Shown here one piece after another: positions 61,601-64,000 of a DNA stretch of 64,000 bases. Source of the DNA: Haloechinothrix alba (GTDB lineage: Bacteria > Actinomycetota > Actinomycetes > Mycobacteriales > Pseudonocardiaceae); assembly GCF_900188115.1 (NCBI RefSeq), contig NZ_FZNW01000003.1, forward strand, positions 62,001 to 126,000. The letters are read 5' to 3'. Under the pieces are notes generated by a model. The model did not search any database. It was given only the letters and a program-made list of their open reading frames with translations, and was not told the DNA's origin. Numbering within the stretch: the first letter of the stretch is position 1; each line of letters starts with the position of its first letter. A program made the position numbers and the translations under genes.

Positions 61601-61777
61601 TACCGGCCGTGTTCGCCCCTCCACGCACGTTCTCCGTTCCCTCCAATGGGGGGTAGTTCGCCAAAGTTGCAGGGGATCTAGGGCCGTGTCGTGTGGAATT
61701 TGTAGGCTGTTCCTAATACCGTGGCGATTTGAGTCGGCCGGTAGGGCCGTGACAGCAAGGTTCTTCGGAGGACTGGA

Positions 61778-62575
61778 ATGGCGAACAAGACGGATCTGGT
61801 TGAAGCGCTCTCCGAGCGCATCGGTGACAAGAAGGTTGCGAGTGAGGCCGTCGACAACCTCGTCGACATCATCATTCGTACCGTGAACAAGGGAGAGAAG
61901 GTCAACATCACCGGATTCGGGGCCTTCGAGAAGCGGTCACGCGCGGCTCGCACGGCCAGGAATCCGCAGACGGGCGAGACGGTGCGGGTGAAGAAGACCA
62001 ACGTGCCTGCGTTCCGCCCTGGTACCGCGTTCAAGGAAGTCGTCAGCGGCAAGCGCAAGTTGCCGCGTGCGAGCACTCAGCGGTCGTCGTCGGCCACCAA
62101 GACGGCAGCCGCTCGTTCCTCGGCGACCCGTGCGCCGGCATCGCCGGGAACCAGCACGCGCCCGACCGCCAAGCGTGCTACGGCCGCCGGTGGCACGGCC
62201 GCCAAGACGACGGCCAGGTCGGGTCAGAAGGCCGCCGCGACGAAGAGCACGGCGAAGGGTGCGGCACAGACCGCGTCCAAGACCGGGACGAAGTCGAGCA
62301 CCGCCAAGTCGAGCACCGCCAAGGCAAGCACGACGAAGGCGAGCACCGCGAAGGCGACTACCGGGAAGGCGTCCGGCACGACGGGGAAGAAGAGCTCGAC
62401 GACGACGGCGGCCAAGGGGCAGTCGAAGTCGGCTCCGAAGGCGACGAGCAAGACGGCGTCCAAGTCGACGGCATCGTCGACGAATGCGTCGCCGAAGTCG
62501 ACCGCGAAGAGCTCGACCAAGACGGCGACGAAGCAGTCGGCGGCGAAGCGGACGACGACCACGCGGAAGAAGTAG
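61778..62575 (+). CDS. hupB: HU-type DNA-binding protein with long basic tail
   Basis: 265 residues. The N-terminal 90 residues are HU ([45 protein letters not shown] in two parts, then [14 protein letters not shown]). The remaining 175 are a Lys/Ser/Thr/Ala repeat tail ([16 protein letters not shown]), longer than the M. tuberculosis form and rich in Ser/Thr instead of the usual Pro-Ala-Lys-Lys repeats. Compacts the nucleoid. GGAGGA precedes the ATG. A strong hairpin lies 147 bp beyond the stop. Confidence 0.95.
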   Translation: MANKTDLVEALSERIGDKKVASEAVDNLVDIIIRTVNKGEKVNITGFGAFEKRSRAARTARNPQTGETVRVKKTNVPAFRPGTAFKEVVSGKRKLPRASTQRSSSATKTAAARSSATRAPASPGTSTRPTAKRATAAGGTAAKTTARSGQKAAATKSTAKGAAQTASKTGTKSSTAKSSTAKASTTKASTAKATTGKASGTTGKKSSTTTAAKGQSKSAPKATSKTASKSTASSTNASPKSTAKSSTKTATKQSAAKRTTTTRKK

Positions 62576-62721
62576 CACGAGCGTTCCCGCGGGGCGTGTG
62601 CCGGTCGAGTCGTGACCGTTGCCGCCCGGGAGGCGAAGGCCCCGACGCCGGTCGTGCGTTCTCGACGTCGCACGAGCCTCGGGAACGTCGGCTGGGGCTG
62701 ATCGCGCAGGAGACGGGAAGA

Positions 62722-62755
62722 CCCCGCTGTGGCGGGCCGGGATGCCACAGCGGGG
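62722..62755. terminator. Bidirectional hairpin between hupB and mutT1
   Basis: CCCCGCTGTGGC (62722-62733) and GCCACAGCGGGG (62744-62755) form a perfect 12-bp stem between convergent genes. No T-run. The rest of the 219-bp gap shows no gene. Confidence 0.75.
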
Positions 62756-62794
62756 CTGTTCGCGGGAGCGAGTTCTGCCTCGTTCCGGTCGTCG

Positions 62795-63742
62795 TCAGCG
62801 ATCCGGTGCCGGTAGCGGGTTCGGCAGGTGGTGCGCGGAGCGCAGCATCGGTCCCGAACCGTCCGGATGTGGGGTGAACGTCAGCACCCACAACGATCCC
62901 TTCTTGGTAGGCGTGCTCCGCAGCGTGTGGCCGTCACGCGCTGCGAGCGTGCTCACCAGGTCCGGAATGACGCCACCCTGGCTGCACACCAGTGGCGTAC
63001 CACCACCGCTGACCAGTTCGAGCAGGCGCTGCATCCCCTTGTCGGGGTCCTGCGTGTAACCTTCCTCGGACAGCAGCGGTTCGTGGACGACCTCGCACCC
63101 GATGTCGTCCGCGATACGGTGCACAGTCTGTACGCAGCGCAGGCGGGGCGCGGAATGGACACGGTCCGGGCCGAACAGCGGTAGCAGCTCCGCCAGCGCC
63201 TCGGCCTGGCGCAGGCCCGCGTTGGACAGCGGTCTGAGATCGTCGTCGCCGTCCCAGTTCTCCTTCTTGCCTGCCTTGGCATGCCGGACGAGCAGCAGGG
63301 TCGCTGAGCCGGCCGGGATCGAGGTGAACTCGTCGAGGACGCCGATCTCGGTGGAGTAGCTCAGCACGCGCCGCGCCTCGGCGACCTCCATCCAGCGCAG
63401 CTCGTCTACTTCGGAGCTGGGGACGAAGGTACCCCCTGTCGCTCTCGCGCTGTAGTAGTTCACCGACTTCGGGACCGTACCCTCGCCGTCTTCTGCCGGG
63501 ATCGTGTATCCCACCGTCGTCAGGAAGCGTTCGAGGACGCAGGACCGGCCGGTCTCCTCGGCCACCTCGCGCACCGCCGCCGCCGGACTGGTCTCGTGCC
63601 GGTCGATCTTTCCTTTCGGCAGGGACCAGTCGTCATAACGCGGGCGATGCACGACCGCGATCTCGGTGCGGTCGTGCTGATCCCGTCGCCAAACGACGGC
63701 ACCTGCGGCGCGAGTCGTGAGCTGTCTCTCGGGTGAACCCAC
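62795..63742 (-). CDS. mutT1: MutT1-like Nudix hydrolase with histidine phosphatase domain
   Basis: 315 residues. The N-terminal Nudix domain carries the box in GKIDRHETSPAAAVREVAEE-TG (about 45-67), and the C-terminal domain is a histidine phosphatase (LLLVRHAKAGKKENWDG near 150, catalytic His in RHA). In M. tuberculosis this fusion (Rv2985) removes oxidised nucleotides. Same position, between hupB and ppk. Confidence 0.93.
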   Translation of the reverse strand: MGSPERQLTTRAAGAVVWRRDQHDRTEIAVVHRPRYDDWSLPKGKIDRHETSPAAAVREVAEETGRSCVLERFLTTVGYTIPAEDGEGTVPKSVNYYSARATGGTFVPSSEVDELRWMEVAEARRVLSYSTEIGVLDEFTSIPAGSATLLLVRHAKAGKKENWDGDDDLRPLSNAGLRQAEALAELLPLFGPDRVHSAPRLRCVQTVHRIADDIGCEVVHEPLLSEEGYTQDPDKGMQRLLELVSGGGTPLVCSQGGVIPDLVSTLAARDGHTLRSTPTKKGSLWVLTFTPHPDGSGPMLRSAHHLPNPLPAPDR

Positions 63743-63828
63743 CTTCTATCCTTCCCGCGGTCCGAATGACCCGTGCACTCGTTCATCGGTCGGGTTGTAC
63801 TACGACATCCGGTTGCCCGGCCATCGCT

Positions 63829-64000
63829 TCAGCCCATCGCCTTGTGCTTGTTCAGCAGCTCTGTCTGGTGGTCGCGAACCTGCGAACCGGATGACGGTGA
63901 GGGTGTCCATTCCCCGGTGGACGTCAGTACCCAGCATCGCGTCGCCGGGTCGAGTGCGGAGTCGAGTATCTCGTCGAGCTGTTCGGTCAGCTTGGCGTCG
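63829..64000 (-). CDS. ppk: Polyphosphate kinase, C-terminal fragment (partial)
   Basis: The last 56 codons of a minus-strand gene whose start lies beyond the window. The visible end reads LTEQLDEILDSALDPATRC, W-VLTSTGEW, then VRDHQTELLNKHKAMG and stop at 63829-63831, matching the C-terminus of actinobacterial polyphosphate kinase 1. Position after mutT1 agrees with Rv2984. Confidence 0.82.
   Translation of the reverse strand, partial: DAKLTEQLDEILDSALDPATRCWVLTSTGEWTPSPSSGSQVRDHQTELLNKHKAMG

Overview
The window is high-GC DNA from an actinobacterium. GTG starts, ATGA/GTGA overlaps, a WhiB protein, a tailed HU protein (HupB) and a mycobacteria-like gene order point to the Pseudonocardiales or close relatives; the genus cannot be fixed from the sequence. 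As far as I recall the Mycobacterium tuberculosis map, much of the window follows the Rv3032 to Rv2984 block: glucan genes, etfBA, acyltransferases, iscS-mnmA, ligA, gatCAB, lppZ, PH protein, ilvBNC, serA, leuB, FAA hydrolase, gltX and tRNAs, IclR regulator, leuCD, hupB, mutT1, ppk. Large insertions interrupt this backbone.

Layout. (1) 1-4460: glyoxylate shunt. A RamB-like regulator (partial) is divergent from aceA (isocitrate lyase), followed by aceB (malate synthase); TTTGCAAA boxes lie between regulator and aceA. (2) 4553-8300: three 37-bp tandem repeats, then a minus-strand operon of methyltransferase, GH57 branching-type enzyme and GT4 glucosyltransferase, resembling the mycobacterial polymethylated glucan cluster. 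(3) 8300-20258: the accessory region and the most interesting part. It is an expanded iniBAC-like locus: LuxR/IniR-type regulator, glycine-rich IniB-like protein, two dynamin-like GTPases (IniA, IniC), two acidic proteins of unknown function, an exported protein, a 58-codon small ORF and a membrane-spanning Hsp70-like protein with a cysteine-containing outer domain. Four copies of a motif of the form RGGGGGANNNYCCCGAKGYG lie upstream of genes in this region, and a remnant of a second regulator precedes the first of them. (4) 20590-35553: etfBA, acyltransferases, iscS, mnmA, a MetE-like protein, ligA and gatCAB. The plsC-like gene appears frameshifted and reads in frame into iscS. (5) 35589-37914: lipoprotein, WhiB and PH-domain protein. 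(6) 38035-48291: branched-chain amino acid and serine synthesis (ilvBNC, serA, leuB, citramalate synthase), with leader-peptide attenuators before ilvB and cimA. The cimA leader carries four Ile codons, matching a role in isoleucine synthesis. (7) 48445-51111: gltX, a HAD hydrolase, tRNA-Gln, tRNA-Glu and a strong terminator. (8) 51335-58599: inserted acyl-CoA metabolism genes (MaoC-like hydratase, SDR, single-chain acyl-CoA carboxylase, acyl-CoA dehydrogenase, two TetR regulators) with palindromic operator candidates. (9) 58679-64000: IclR regulator divergent from leuCD, hupB, mutT1 and the C-terminus of polyphosphate kinase.

How the parts work together: leuB, leuC and leuD serve leucine synthesis and can also process citramalate-derived intermediates, so cimA plus ilvBNC gives a threonine-independent route to isoleucine. 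IscS supplies sulfur to MnmA. GltX and GatCAB, with the tRNA genes, fit indirect charging of Gln-tRNA. The ini-like region would be an envelope or membrane stress module if it behaves like its mycobacterial counterpart; that is inference from homology and gene order.
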